A stretch of 64,000 bases of DNA. Origin: UMGS1649 sp045604405 (GTDB taxonomy: Bacteria > Bacillota > Clostridia > TANB77 > CAG-465). The position numbers were made by a program, and so were the translations under genes. A model generated the notes under the pieces. That model was given only the letters and a program-made list of their open reading frames with translations, was not told the DNA's origin and did no database searches. Of the stretch, positions 8,545 through 17,613 are shown piece after piece; positions within the stretch are counted from its first letter, which is position 1, and each line of letters begins with the position of its first letter. Location: the NCBI GenBank assembly GCA_045604405.1, contig JAZUNZ010000031.1:1-64000 (forward strand), written 5' to 3'.

Positions 8545-9897
8545 ATGAATACGCAAACAAAAGAAAATATAAAACAAGGATCTAATGAAGGTTTAAGAAA
8601 ATTAATATATAACATATTTTGCACTTTAATATTTTTACTGCCAGTGCTACCAGAATTTGTGAGAATAGGAGTGTATTCGTTAAAGAATACGTTGTTTAAT
8701 TTAACAACAATTACAACTCTAGTAATACTAGCCATATTAGATATAAAGGAAAAGAAGTTTAAATTTACTTTTTACGATTTCATAACATCAGCATATTTAG
8801 TACTAGTTGTAATATCTACTATAGCCTCAAAATTTGGTTTTATGAATTGTGTATTAGGAACGTATGGTAGAGGTGAAGGACTACTTACTATATTCTCATA
8901 TATAGTTACTTTTACAATCTGTTATAAAGGCTATCCATACATTGAAAAAACATACAAGGCTGCTTTAACGGGCGCGGTAATAATATGTATATATGGAATA
9001 ATACAAGCAAACGTTCCTCTAAGTGTTAATTTGCCATTTGGGTCATCACATGCTGAAGGAATTGCAGAAGGAACGATGGGAAATCAAAATTTCTTAGCAA
9101 GTTATATAAGTATGTTCTTACCGATGATGTGTTATTATTTTGTAAAAAGTAAGAACTCTAAAAGTTTAGTGGTTGTTATTTTGTTATTTGTAACATTGGT
9201 ATTTACAAAAACATTAAGTTGCTACACGGTATTTATAGTAATGTATATAATAATTTCTATCTTTACAATGTGGCATAGTAAGGAAAAGAAAAAAACATTC
9301 TTTAAATTATTTGTAATGACTACAGCATTATTGTTAGTTTTTGGACTAATAAAAGTGGTAAAAAGCAACATGTATGCAGAAGAACTTGTTGGGGTTAAAG
9401 AGGAAGTTAATAACTTAGCAACTGGTAATGATCAATTTGCGACTGGTAGGTTATTAATATGGAAAAAGACGCTACTTGCTATACAAAACAATACTCTTTT
9501 AGGTGTAGGACCAGATTGCTTAAAGATGGAACTAAGGAATATAAAATATCGTTCTATCATGGGAGATTGGATGGATTACCATTATGTAGATAAAGCACAT
9601 TCAGAATATTTACAAATTGCGGTTACAACCGGAGTACCATCTCTTATGATATATCTTCTACTATTAATAACAGTAGGAATAGGGCTTGTAATTATAGTAT
9701 ATAAAATGCACAAATACGATGATGATAATGACAACAAAGTGTTTATAACAATGACGTTAATTGCAATAGTAAGCTATTTAGGTCAAGCGATAGGAAACAT
9801 TAGTGTTATTCAAGTGGCGCCGGTATTTTGGGCAATACTTGGAATTGGAGCAGGCATTACAATACATGAGAAAGTGGAGAGAAAAGAAAACAAATAA
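8545..9897 (+). CDS. O-antigen ligase/polymerase-family membrane protein
   Basis: A 450-residue integral membrane protein with about 10-12 hydrophobic helices and one large outside loop (~275-350). That loop contains LLIWKKTLLAIQNNTLLGVGP and then YVDKAHSEYLQIAVTTG, the conserved H-x-E/N-x-L pattern of Wzy/WaaL-type enzymes. Members join or polymerise lipid-linked glycans at the outer face of the membrane, or attach glycans to protein. GAGGAAGG precedes the ATG. The nearby glycosyltransferases make a surface-glycan role likely. The precise substrate is not visible. Confidence 0.8.
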   Translation: MNTQTKENIKQGSNEGLRKLIYNIFCTLIFLLPVLPEFVRIGVYSLKNTLFNLTTITTLVILAILDIKEKKFKFTFYDFITSAYLVLVVISTIASKFGFMNCVLGTYGRGEGLLTIFSYIVTFTICYKGYPYIEKTYKAALTGAVIICIYGIIQANVPLSVNLPFGSSHAEGIAEGTMGNQNFLASYISMFLPMMCYYFVKSKNSKSLVVVILLFVTLVFTKTLSCYTVFIVMYIIISIFTMWHSKEKKKTFFKLFVMTTALLLVFGLIKVVKSNMYAEELVGVKEEVNNLATGNDQFATGRLLIWKKTLLAIQNNTLLGVGPDCLKMELRNIKYRSIMGDWMDYHYVDKAHSEYLQIAVTTGVPSLMIYLLLLITVGIGLVIIVYKMHKYDDDNDNKVFITMTLIAIVSYLGQAIGNISVIQVAPVFWAILGIGAGITIHEKVERKENK

Positions 9898-9962
9898 AAT
9901 AGTGTTTTTTATACTCAAATAAATATGAAAAGTCTTAAGTGGCAACAGAGTAAAGAAAAAAT

Positions 9963-10000
9963 AAAATTAGCACTCTTTTAAATAAAGTGCTAATTTTTTT
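9963..10000 (+). terminator. intrinsic terminator whose stem is a near-perfect CIRCE sequence
   Basis: TTAGCACTC (9967-9975), nine bases, AAGTGCTAA (9985-9993), then seven T. The spacing is exactly that of CIRCE, with one mismatch to the GAGTGCTAA half. It stops transcription from the upstream membrane-protein gene and also offers a second HrcA-like binding site 66 bases before the true operator. Confidence 0.75.
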
Positions 10001-10020
10001 GAATTTTTTTAAAAAAAGTG

Positions 10021-10049
10021 TTGACAATATATAAAGATGGTAGTATTAT
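10021..10049 (+). promoter_or_regulatory. sigma-A promoter of the hrcA-grpE-dnaK-dnaJ operon
   Basis: TTGACA (10021-10026), 17-base spacer, TATTAT (10044-10049). The CIRCE operator begins 11 bases after the -10. Confidence 0.9.
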
Positions 10050-10059
10050 ATAGGGGAAA

Positions 10060-10086
10060 TTAGCACTTGATGAATGAGAGTGCTAA
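10060..10086 (+). promoter_or_regulatory. CIRCE operator (HrcA binding site)
   Basis: TTAGCACTT - nine bases - GAGTGCTAA, differing from the CIRCE consensus only at the last base of the left half. It covers the transcription start region and abuts the hrcA ribosome binding site, so HrcA bound here would block its own operon until heat stress. Confidence 0.95.
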
Positions 10087-10098
10087 AAGGTGAATATA

Positions 10099-11106
10099 AT
10101 GGAATTAGATGAAAGAAAGAAAAGGATACTAGCAACGGTTGTTGAAAGCTATATAGAATCTGCAGAGCCGGTTGGCTCAAAACAAATAGCAGATGAATAT
10201 GAGCATGAATATAGCTCTGCAACTATACGTAATGAGATGAAGCTATTAGAAGACTATGGCTTGTTAGAACAACCACATATTTCTAGTGGTAGAGTTCCCT
10301 CAACAAAGGGGTATAGATACTACGTAGATAATCTTATGACAAACGACACGTTAAGCATGGTAGATATAGATTATATAAACAATAATATTGTAAGCTATGG
10401 CAGTGTAGAAAAAACACTAGAGCATGCTGCAGAGGTTGTATCTAGACTTTTAAGATTACCGGCAGTGCTTAATGTTAGTTCTACAGATGTAATTGAACAG
10501 ATAAAAATATTAAAAATATCTGAAAAAGTCCTACTTATAATTCTAATGTCTAAAGCAGGAACAGTAAAAGATGTAATAGTTCAAATAACAGATACGTTAC
10601 CAGAAGAAAGAATTGATGAATTATCTACACTTTTAAATAAAAACTTAAAAGGGACTCCGCTTGAAAGCTTGCCTAACGTTTTAAATGAAATAGTGCATAA
10701 AGAGTTAAAACGATATTCAAGCGTATTAAGCGAAATAAATAAAAACATGGTACAAAAAATTGCAGAAACTAAATCTTCAGTAAAAGGAGATATAACTGGA
10801 CTTTTAGCACTTCCAGAGTTTTCTGAAACAGAAGAAATTAAAAAATTTTTAAATGTTGTAGGCACTAAAGATATAATAAAAGAAGTAATGACTAAATTAG
10901 AATCAAACGATGTATCGGTAATTATAGGAAGTGAGCATAAAGAAATGCTGCTTAAAGATTATACGCTAGTTTCACTAGACGTCACAGACGATACAACAAA
11001 TGCAAGTATAGGAGTAATTGCCCCTAAAAGAGTAGATTATTCTAAGACGATAAATACATTAAAACTTGTAAATGAAAAGCTAAGAAAGCTGTTTAACAAA
11101 GATTAA
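10099..11106 (+). CDS. hrcA: heat-shock repressor HrcA
   Basis: HrcA binds CIRCE with help from GroEL and represses the class I heat-shock genes. The protein (335 residues) opens MELDERKKRILATVVESYIE. A winged-helix domain follows with EPVGSKQIADEY and SSATIRNEMKLLEDYGLLEQPH, the HrcA DNA-binding hallmark, then the GRVPSTKGYRYYVD segment and the GAF-like C-terminal domain ending IGVIAPKRVDYSKTI. I chose ATG 10099 over GTG 10090 because AAAAGGTGA lies just ahead of it and the family begins MEL. It is the first gene of the operon and has CIRCE directly upstream. Confidence 0.96.
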   Translation: MELDERKKRILATVVESYIESAEPVGSKQIADEYEHEYSSATIRNEMKLLEDYGLLEQPHISSGRVPSTKGYRYYVDNLMTNDTLSMVDIDYINNNIVSYGSVEKTLEHAAEVVSRLLRLPAVLNVSSTDVIEQIKILKISEKVLLIILMSKAGTVKDVIVQITDTLPEERIDELSTLLNKNLKGTPLESLPNVLNEIVHKELKRYSSVLSEINKNMVQKIAETKSSVKGDITGLLALPEFSETEEIKKFLNVVGTKDIIKEVMTKLESNDVSVIIGSEHKEMLLKDYTLVSLDVTDDTTNASIGVIAPKRVDYSKTINTLKLVNEKLRKLFNKD

Positions 11107-11118
11107 GGAGGTGTTTGT

Positions 11119-11646
11119 GTGGGGAAAACTAAAAAGGAAACAGAAGTGGCAGAAGAAGAGACAAAAAAAGAGACAATAGACACTGAAGCATATATTGCAA
11201 AACTAAATCAAGATTTAGAGGAGCAAAAGAAAAAAGCGGACGAATATGTAGATAGTCTTAAACGTAATATGGCTGAATTTGATAACTTTAAAAAAAGAAT
11301 CAACAAAGAAAAAGAATCATTGTATGTTTCAATATTATCTGATGTTATAGCCAATCTACTTCCTGTAATAGACAACTTTGAAAAGGCTAAAGATGCAGAG
11401 ACTACAGATGAAACATACAAAACAGGAATTTCAATGATATACAATCAACTAATAGAACTTCTAAATAAACAAGGTGTTGAAAAAATACCAGATTTAGGTT
11501 GTAGCTTTGATCCGGATGTTCATGAAGCTGTAATGAGTGTAATTGATGAAACAAAAGGAGAAAAAGAAATAGTTGAGGTGTTTAGAACAGGCTATAGACT
11601 TAAAGATAAAGTAGTGCGTCACTCACTAGTTAAAGTGGCAAATTAA
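11119..11646 (+). CDS. grpE: nucleotide exchange factor GrpE
   Basis: GrpE releases ADP from DnaK. 175 residues with a GTG start and AAGGAGGTG before it. A charged, Glu/Lys-rich N-terminal tail leads into a long dimerisation coiled coil (~25-90, KRNMAEFDNFKKRINKEKES). The beta-wing domain carries FDPDVHEAVM and ends GYRLKDKVVRHSLVKVA, the GrpE signature. It follows hrcA by 12 bases, in the usual order. Confidence 0.96.
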   Translation: MGKTKKETEVAEEETKKETIDTEAYIAKLNQDLEEQKKKADEYVDSLKRNMAEFDNFKKRINKEKESLYVSILSDVIANLLPVIDNFEKAKDAETTDETYKTGISMIYNQLIELLNKQGVEKIPDLGCSFDPDVHEAVMSVIDETKGEKEIVEVFRTGYRLKDKVVRHSLVKVAN

Positions 11647-11661
11647 AAATTTAGGTAACAA

Positions 11662-11694
11662 CTTAAATATTTATATGTAAAAGAAATATTTAAG
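11662..11694 (+). other. hairpin between grpE and dnaK
   Basis: An 11-bp perfect stem CTTAAATATTT (11662-11672) / AAATATTTAAG (11684-11694) with an 11-base loop. There is no T tract, so it is more likely an mRNA processing or stability element than a terminator. Confidence 0.45.
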
Positions 11695-11732
11695 CTTATA
11701 CATAATTTTGTAGTAATAGGAGGATTTAAATT

Positions 11733-13553
11733 ATGTCAAAAGTAATAGGAATTGATTTAGGAACAACCAACTCATGTGTTGCCGTTATTGAAAACGGAGA
11801 ACCAACAGTAATACCTAGTTCTGAAGGTGCAAGAACTACTCCATCAATAGTAGGGTTTGCAAAGAACGGTGAAAGATTAGTAGGTCAAGTAGCTAAACGT
11901 CAAGCGGTTACTAACCACGATAGAACAGTAGTATCTATAAAAAGAGATATGGGCTCTAACAAAAAAGTAAAAATAGACGATAAAGAATATTCAGCACCAG
12001 AAGTTTCTGCTATGATTCTTCAAAAGATGAAAGCAGATGCCGAAGCTTTTACAGGTGAAACAATAACTCAAGCAGTTATAACAGTTCCAGCATACTTTAG
12101 TGATTCTCAAAGACAAGCAACTAAAGATGCAGGTAAAATTGCAGGACTTGAAGTTCTAAGAATTATAAACGAACCAACAGCTGCAGCATTAGCATACGGT
12201 CTAGATAAAGATAAAGACCAAAAAATAATGGTTTATGACTTAGGTGGAGGAACATTCGATGTATCTATACTAGATATTGGTGATGGAGTATTTGAAGTTC
12301 TTGCTACAGCAGGTAACAACAAACTTGGTGGCGATGACTTCGACCAAAGAATTATAGACTTCTTAGTATCTGAATTTAAGAAGGATTCTGGAATTGATCT
12401 TGCCGGGGATTCTATGGCAATGCAAAGATTAAAAGAAGCTGCAGAAAAAGCTAAAATTGAACTTTCTTCAACAGCTACAGCAAACATTAATCTACCATTT
12501 ATAACAGCAGATTCAACAGGACCAAAACACTTAGATATAACTCTTTCAAGAGCTAAATTCGAAGAATTAGTATCTGATCTTGTAGAATCTACAGTAGGAC
12601 CTGTTAACCAAGCTATGAAGGATTCTGGCATGACATTTGAAAAATTAGATAAAATACTTCTAGTTGGTGGTTCTACAAGAATACCTTTAGTTCAAGAAAC
12701 AGTAAAAAGACTTACTAACAAAGAACCATACAAGGGAATTAACCCAGATGAATGCGTAGCACTAGGTGCAGCAATACAAGCAGGTGTTTTAACAGGAGAC
12801 GTTAAAGGATTAGTACTTCTAGATGTAACACCATTATCTTTAGGTATAGAAACATATGGTGGAGTATTTACAAAATTAATTGAAAGAAACACTACAATAC
12901 CTACAAAGAAATCTCAAATATTTAGTACAGCTGCTGATGGCCAAACATCTGTTGAAGTACATGTATTACAAGGTGAAAGAGAAATAGCTGCATACAATAA
13001 GACACTTGGAAGATTTAGCTTAACAGGTATACCACCTGCACCAAGAGGAGTTCCTCAAATTGAAGTTTCTTTCGATATTGATGCAAACGGTATCGTTCAT
13101 GTAACAGCTAAAGACATGGCTACAAACAACGAACAAAAAATAGCTATAACCGCATCTTCAAATCTATCTGAAGAAGAGATTGAAAAAGCTGTTAAAGAAG
13201 CAGAGGCTCATGCAGCTGAAGATAAAAAGAGAAAAGAAGAAGTTGAAGTTAGAAATAACGCAGACTCTCTTGTATATAACACTGAAAAGACATTAAAAGA
13301 ACTTGAAGGTAAAATTTCTGATGATGAAAAATCTAAAGTAGAAGCTGAACTTGCAAATGTTAAGAAAGCATTGGAAGGAACAGATACTGAAGCTATAAAA
13401 GCAGCAACAGAAAAATTAACACAAGTATTCTATGAAATATCTCAAAAGTTATATGCTGAAGCAAATAAACAAGCTGAAGCTGGAACTGCTACTACAGAAG
13501 ATGTAGTACACGATGCAGACTATAAAGTAGAAGATGAATCTGAAAACAAATAA
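11733..13553 (+). CDS. dnaK: chaperone DnaK (Hsp70)
   Basis: ATP-driven protein-folding chaperone of 606 residues. The ATPase domain begins IGIDLGTTNSCVAVIENG and holds IINEPTAAALAYG, YDLGGGTFDVSIL and LLVGGSTRIPLVQ. The linker and substrate-binding domain include VLLDVTPLSLGIE and GIPPAPRGVPQIEV, followed by a helical lid. The C terminus is acidic (EDESENK) but lacks the EEVD of eukaryotic homologues, as usual in bacteria. AGGAGG precedes the ATG. It is third in the operon. Confidence 0.98.
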   Translation: MSKVIGIDLGTTNSCVAVIENGEPTVIPSSEGARTTPSIVGFAKNGERLVGQVAKRQAVTNHDRTVVSIKRDMGSNKKVKIDDKEYSAPEVSAMILQKMKADAEAFTGETITQAVITVPAYFSDSQRQATKDAGKIAGLEVLRIINEPTAAALAYGLDKDKDQKIMVYDLGGGTFDVSILDIGDGVFEVLATAGNNKLGGDDFDQRIIDFLVSEFKKDSGIDLAGDSMAMQRLKEAAEKAKIELSSTATANINLPFITADSTGPKHLDITLSRAKFEELVSDLVESTVGPVNQAMKDSGMTFEKLDKILLVGGSTRIPLVQETVKRLTNKEPYKGINPDECVALGAAIQAGVLTGDVKGLVLLDVTPLSLGIETYGGVFTKLIERNTTIPTKKSQIFSTAADGQTSVEVHVLQGEREIAAYNKTLGRFSLTGIPPAPRGVPQIEVSFDIDANGIVHVTAKDMATNNEQKIAITASSNLSEEEIEKAVKEAEAHAAEDKKRKEEVEVRNNADSLVYNTEKTLKELEGKISDDEKSKVEAELANVKKALEGTDTEAIKAATEKLTQVFYEISQKLYAEANKQAEAGTATTEDVVHDADYKVEDESENK

Positions 13554-13566
13554 GTAAAGTAGTGTT

Positions 13567-13608
13567 GAAACGGAAAAATAATTCGCTAAGAATTTAGATT
13601 TCCGTTTC
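13567..13608 (+). other. hairpin between dnaK and dnaJ
   Basis: A 10-bp perfect stem GAAACGGAAA (13567-13576) / TTTCCGTTTC (13599-13608) enclosing 22 bases, without a T tract. It could protect the dnaK message end or reduce downstream dnaJ expression. Confidence 0.45.
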
Positions 13609-13629
13609 TATACTAGAAAGGAAATTTAA

Positions 13630-14763
13630 ATGGCAGGTAAAGATTATTATGAGGTGCTAGGAGTATCTAAAACAGCAACTGCAGATGAAATAAAAAAAGC
13701 TTATAGATCTAAAGCAAAACAATATCATCCGGACTCTAATAAAGGTAACGAAAAAGAAGCAGAGGCTAAGTTTAAGGAAGTTTCTGAAGCGTATAGTGTG
13801 CTTTCTGATGAGTCGAAGAGAGCTCAATATGACAGATTTGGAGCGGACGCAGTAAATGGCAATGGTTATGGCTCTTATGGACCAGGTGGCTTTGACTTTA
13901 GTGGATTTTCTGGTGGTTTTGATATAGACCTTGAAGATATTCTAGGAAGTATGTTTGGCGGCGGATTTGGTGGTTTTAAACAAGCTGCTAAAAACGGTCC
14001 AATAAAAGGTTCAGACTTAAGATATAATATGAAGTTAACTTTCGAAGAAGCAGTATTTGGTGTTAAAAAAGAAATATCTATTACTCGTAATGAAAAATGT
14101 GATTCATGTCATGGTACGGGTTCAAAAAACGGAAGTGGCACAGTTGAATGTGATAGATGTCACGGTGTAGGTAAAGTTCAGGTCGTACAAAATACTATAA
14201 TGGGAACCTTCAGCACAGTTAGAACTTGCGATAAGTGTAATGGTGAAGGTAGAATTATAAAAGAACCTTGCGAGGTATGTTCTGGTACTGGTAACGTAAA
14301 AAAAGGCAAAAAAATAGAAATAAGTATACCTGCTGGAATTGATGATGGTCAGGCAATATCTTTATCTGGCCAAGGAGATGCAGGTAAACGAGGCGGTCCT
14401 AACGGAGACCTGTTCATAGTAGTTTCAGTACTTCCGCATAAGGTGTTTACGAGAAAAGGAAAGAATGTTTATTTTTCAACAAAAATACCTTTCGTAAAAG
14501 CAGTGTTAGGTGGACCTATAAAAATACCAACTTTAGAGGGAGAACAATCTTTTGAAATTCCAGAGGGAACTCAACCAGATACAGTATTTGTATTAAAAAA
14601 TAAAGGTGTTCCTTACAAAGGTGGCAGAGGTAATCTTGAATTTAAAGTAAGTATTGAGATACCAAGAAAGTTATCAGATAAACAAAGAGAACTACTTGAA
14701 CAATATGCAATATCTTGTAGCGAGGAAGTAGGATCTAAGAAAAAGAATTTCTTTGGAAAATAA
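13630..14763 (+). CDS. dnaJ: co-chaperone DnaJ (Hsp40)
   Basis: Stimulates DnaK ATPase and delivers unfolded proteins. 377 residues: a J domain at 1-70 with the essential HPD (YHPDSNKG), a Gly/Phe-rich linker ~75-120, and four zinc-binding CxxCxGxG repeats (CDSCHGTG, CDRCHGVG, CDKCNGEG, CEVCSGTG) at ~157-222. The C-terminal substrate-binding domains end with LSDKQRELLEQYA. All four zinc repeats are complete. Last gene of the CIRCE operon, closed by a terminator. Confidence 0.97.
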   Translation: MAGKDYYEVLGVSKTATADEIKKAYRSKAKQYHPDSNKGNEKEAEAKFKEVSEAYSVLSDESKRAQYDRFGADAVNGNGYGSYGPGGFDFSGFSGGFDIDLEDILGSMFGGGFGGFKQAAKNGPIKGSDLRYNMKLTFEEAVFGVKKEISITRNEKCDSCHGTGSKNGSGTVECDRCHGVGKVQVVQNTIMGTFSTVRTCDKCNGEGRIIKEPCEVCSGTGNVKKGKKIEISIPAGIDDGQAISLSGQGDAGKRGGPNGDLFIVVSVLPHKVFTRKGKNVYFSTKIPFVKAVLGGPIKIPTLEGEQSFEIPEGTQPDTVFVLKNKGVPYKGGRGNLEFKVSIEIPRKLSDKQRELLEQYAISCSEEVGSKKKNFFGK

Positions 14764-14779
14764 GGAAAATAAATTGTAA

Positions 14780-14812
14780 AAATAGCAGGTAAGTTTACTT
14801 GCTATTTTTTCT
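14780..14812 (+). terminator. intrinsic terminator of the heat-shock operon
   Basis: A 13-bp stem (14780-14792 with 14795-14807, one G-T pair) ending in a T tract, 16 bases after the dnaJ stop. Confidence 0.85.
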
Positions 14813-14860
14813 CTTGAAAAAGGAAAGATAATTATATATAATTTATGTGGAGTGAGAAAG

Positions 14861-15577
14861 ATGTCAAAAAGATTTATAGTAGATGAAGAAAATATAAAAA
14901 TAGAGGACAAACAAGTCTTGGTAAAAGGTGAGGAAGTACATCACATAAACGTATTAAGATATAGAACGGGAGATACGGTATATATAAATGAATACGAAAT
15001 AAAGATAGAAAAATTAAATAAAGATGTATTAGAGGGAAGTGTCATAGGAATGTTACCACAAAAAGGAATTCCAAAGGCTAATATAACCTTGATACAATCA
15101 TATTTAAAATCAGACAAGATGGAATATGTTGTTCAAAAGGCTGTAGAGCTTGGCGTAAATAGTATAATTCCAACAATTACAAAAAATACAGTTGTTAAGC
15201 TTGATGAGAAAGATAAAATAAAAAAAGTAGACAGACTATCAAAGATAGCAAAAGAAGCTGTTGAACAGTGTGGAAGGGCAGACACTGTTACAGTAGGAAC
15301 CGTAGAAAACCTCGCTAAAATCGATTTTTCGCGTTACGATGCTGTACTTATTTGCCATGAGACAAGTACAATAAGTTTGAAAGATACATTAAATAATATG
15401 AAAGATAAAAAGTCTGTAGCAGTTATAGTTGGACCTGAAGGAGGACTAGATAGCTCTGAGGTAGAGGGGTTGTTAAAAAATAGCAATGCGCAAGATATCT
15501 CTTTAGGAGATAGAATCTTAAGAGCAGAAACTGCAAGTTTAGCTATACTTAGTATATTGGGTTACGAATTGGGTTAA
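14861..15577 (+). CDS. rsmE: 16S rRNA m3U1498 methyltransferase RsmE
   Basis: Methylates N3 of U1498 in the 30S decoding region using SAM. 238 residues: a PUA-like N-terminal domain with EEVHHINVLRYRTGD, then a SPOUT domain with the trefoil-knot SAM-site motifs VAVIVGPEGGL, ISLGDRILRAETA and a C-terminal SILGYELG. I prefer ATG 14861 over GTG 14852 because GGAGTGAG lies between them. In many Firmicutes rsmE follows dnaJ (often with prmA between); here prmA is absent and a terminator separates rsmE from dnaJ. Confidence 0.95.
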   Translation: MSKRFIVDEENIKIEDKQVLVKGEEVHHINVLRYRTGDTVYINEYEIKIEKLNKDVLEGSVIGMLPQKGIPKANITLIQSYLKSDKMEYVVQKAVELGVNSIIPTITKNTVVKLDEKDKIKKVDRLSKIAKEAVEQCGRADTVTVGTVENLAKIDFSRYDAVLICHETSTISLKDTLNNMKDKKSVAVIVGPEGGLDSSEVEGLLKNSNAQDISLGDRILRAETASLAILSILGYELG

Positions 15578-15604
15578 AATACAGCCATTGGGGCTGTATT
15601 TTTA
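15577..15604 (+). terminator. intrinsic terminator of rsmE
   Basis: Stem AATACAGCC / GGCTGTATT with a short loop and five T after it. It begins at the last base of the stop codon. Confidence 0.85.
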
Positions 15605-15651
15605 TGGCTTCATGTGATACAATATATACATATTAAAAGATGGAGTAATAA

Positions 15652-17262
15652 ATGGAGAAAAAATATATAAATGAGGCTAGGTATAAAAAGGGTACAATTA
15701 GAAAAAGAAGAAGCTTAAATACAGTAAAAAGTAATTTAGAACCTAAAAAAGAAGTGAAAATAGCAGAAAAAAAGAAACCTAAAAAGAAAATTAAAAAAAC
15801 ATATAAAGAGAATAAAACAGCAAATATAGTCGTTTGCATTATTTTGCTAGTAATAATTGCCGTAATTTCAAGGGCAATATTAAAGGATGAAGACGAGCCT
15901 TTTATACCACTACCTTTTATAACAAATTCTAATGATGAGATTATAAAAATAGGAGTAATTACAACAGACAACCTATTAGAAGCAAATCCTAGCAACGTTA
16001 TTTTAAGCGAGCTTAATAAATATTCTAAAGATATGTTGCTGGAAATTAATGAAGATTATACTATTACATATAGAGTTGTTTCAAAGGTAGAAAAAGTATC
16101 TAATAGTGAATATATCCTTACTAGAAACGAAGAAAGCAAAGTTTCAATTGAGGAAATAAAAAATGCTATAGACAATCATAAAAGCAATAAGAATTCTATT
16201 TATTACAATAAATTGATGAGTGTAAATAGCACTGAGGTTGTAAATGCCAATACACTTAACATTAAATTAAAGGAAGACAATCCATATTTTATATATAATC
16301 TAGACATAGTATTAGACACAGCAAAAGATAGGGTAAAATACACACAGGATAAGTCATCTACAGAAAGCATGTTAGTTCTTAATAGGCATAAATCTGCAGA
16401 TAAACAAAATCCTTTAAAAATAATTGTTACGAGTTATAAAGATGTATATGCTGCTGCACAAGCATATAAAGAAAAACAAATTAATGTGTTTGTAACCAAT
16501 GCGGAAAATGTACAAAATGTACTTGGAAAATATGAATATAACATAACGGCATATAGAAACGGTCAGAGCGTATTTTTGCTCGGAAACTCGAAATCTAATG
16601 TGTATTCTAAACAAGAAGTACGAAAAGCAATTGCATACAGTATAGATAGAGATGGCATAATAAAAGACATTCTAAAGTCTAAAGGTGTAAAAATAGACTT
16701 GCCATACATATATGATGACGTCAAGTATAAATATGATATTTATGCTGCCGAAAACCTGCTTTTAACGAATGGATATACAAAATCTAATAAAGTATATTCT
16801 AAAACCGAAAAAGGAGTAAAAACAACATTAGAACTCGATTTAATATTAAACAAACAAGACGAAGTAAAAGTTGGCATGGCAGAAAAAATAAAAAATAATT
16901 TAGGTTCAATTGGAATTAAAATAAATGTTGAAAAACTAACAGAGGAAAAATTACAAACACGAATAAAAAAAGGTGATTATGATTTATTGCTTGCAAGCGT
17001 TAATTTAAATAATAGTCCAGATATATCCTTTGTACAGGATAAGTTATTTACAACTGAAGTTATAAAAGAAGTTAAAGAAAATATAGACAAAACAAACATC
17101 CAGGAATTGAATAAAAATATAAACTCACTTCAAACAACATTATCTGAACAAATATCTGCGATTGGAATATACAGTGATGTATCATACTTAGTTTATAGCA
17201 AAGATATTATTGGAATAGAAAATGTTAGCTATATGAATTTGTTAAAAAGTTTGTTTAAGTAA
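15652..17262 (+). CDS. membrane-anchored family 5 (oligopeptide-type) solute-binding protein
   Basis: A 536-residue protein. Residues 1-56 are very basic and presumably cytoplasmic, followed by one transmembrane helix (~57-76) and an extracellular body. The body shows the SBP_bac_5 pattern, best seen in RKAIAYSIDRDGIIKDILKS (~325-344) and in the late GIKINVEKLTEEKLQTRIKKGDYDLLLA segment. Such proteins capture peptides for an ABC importer. Unusual here: there is no lipobox Cys, the N-terminal tail is long and charged, and no permease or ATPase gene is adjacent. It may bind a signal peptide or work with a distant transporter. A TGaTACAAT extended -10 lies at 15615-15623. Confidence 0.75.
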   Translation: MEKKYINEARYKKGTIRKRRSLNTVKSNLEPKKEVKIAEKKKPKKKIKKTYKENKTANIVVCIILLVIIAVISRAILKDEDEPFIPLPFITNSNDEIIKIGVITTDNLLEANPSNVILSELNKYSKDMLLEINEDYTITYRVVSKVEKVSNSEYILTRNEESKVSIEEIKNAIDNHKSNKNSIYYNKLMSVNSTEVVNANTLNIKLKEDNPYFIYNLDIVLDTAKDRVKYTQDKSSTESMLVLNRHKSADKQNPLKIIVTSYKDVYAAAQAYKEKQINVFVTNAENVQNVLGKYEYNITAYRNGQSVFLLGNSKSNVYSKQEVRKAIAYSIDRDGIIKDILKSKGVKIDLPYIYDDVKYKYDIYAAENLLLTNGYTKSNKVYSKTEKGVKTTLELDLILNKQDEVKVGMAEKIKNNLGSIGIKINVEKLTEEKLQTRIKKGDYDLLLASVNLNNSPDISFVQDKLFTTEVIKEVKENIDKTNIQELNKNINSLQTTLSEQISAIGIYSDVSYLVYSKDIIGIENVSYMNLLKSLFK

Positions 17263-17263
17263 A

Positions 17264-17290
17264 GAGGGTGTTCTAAAATAGAACATCCTC
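17264..17290 (+). terminator. hairpin terminator after the solute-binding protein
   Basis: A 12-bp stem (17264-17275 with 17279-17290, one G-T) and a 3-base loop, starting right after the stop codon. Only a weak T tract follows. Confidence 0.65.
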
Positions 17291-17321
17291 TAAAAATTTA
17301 ATTTAAAAAACGTAAAAAATA

Positions 17322-17350
17322 TTGACAACAAAAAATATCTGTGTTATTAT
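17322..17350 (+). promoter_or_regulatory. sigma-A promoter of tRNA-Arg
   Basis: TTGACA (17322-17327), 17-base spacer, TATTAT (17345-17350). The tRNA starts 18 bases after the -10. Confidence 0.9.
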
Positions 17351-17367
17351 ATATAAGTATCCGATAT

Positions 17368-17444
<77 letters not shown>

Positions 17445-17450
17445 CAATAG

Positions 17451-17478
17451 GCACTTAGCTATATGCTGAGTGCTTTTT
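17451..17478 (+). terminator. intrinsic terminator of tRNA-Arg
   Basis: GCACTTAGC (17451-17459) / GCTGAGTGC (17465-17473) with one wobble pair, then five T. Confidence 0.88.
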
Positions 17479-17501
17479 GTTTGCATTCAATAGGATGACG
17501 A

Positions 17502-17530
17502 TTGACATAACTTTCAAAAAGTGGTATAAT
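17502..17530 (+). promoter_or_regulatory. fully consensus sigma-A promoter of the small membrane protein
   Basis: TTGACA (17502-17507), 17 bases, TATAAT (17525-17530). The leader then carries a small hairpin GTCCTC-CGTT-GAGGAC (17581-17596) just before the AAGGAAG ribosome binding site. The promoter core closely resembles the one at 30082-30110. Confidence 0.9.
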
Positions 17531-17613
17531 TTAAATATATTAAATATTGAGTTTTGTTTGAAAAAAAATTAAAGAAAGGTGTCCTCCGTTGAGGACAAAA
17601 AGGAAGTTTAACA

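Noticed and set aside
14852..14860. GTG start for rsmE
   Set aside because: The ribosome binding site GGAGTGAG overlaps it, so ATG 14861 is the better start.
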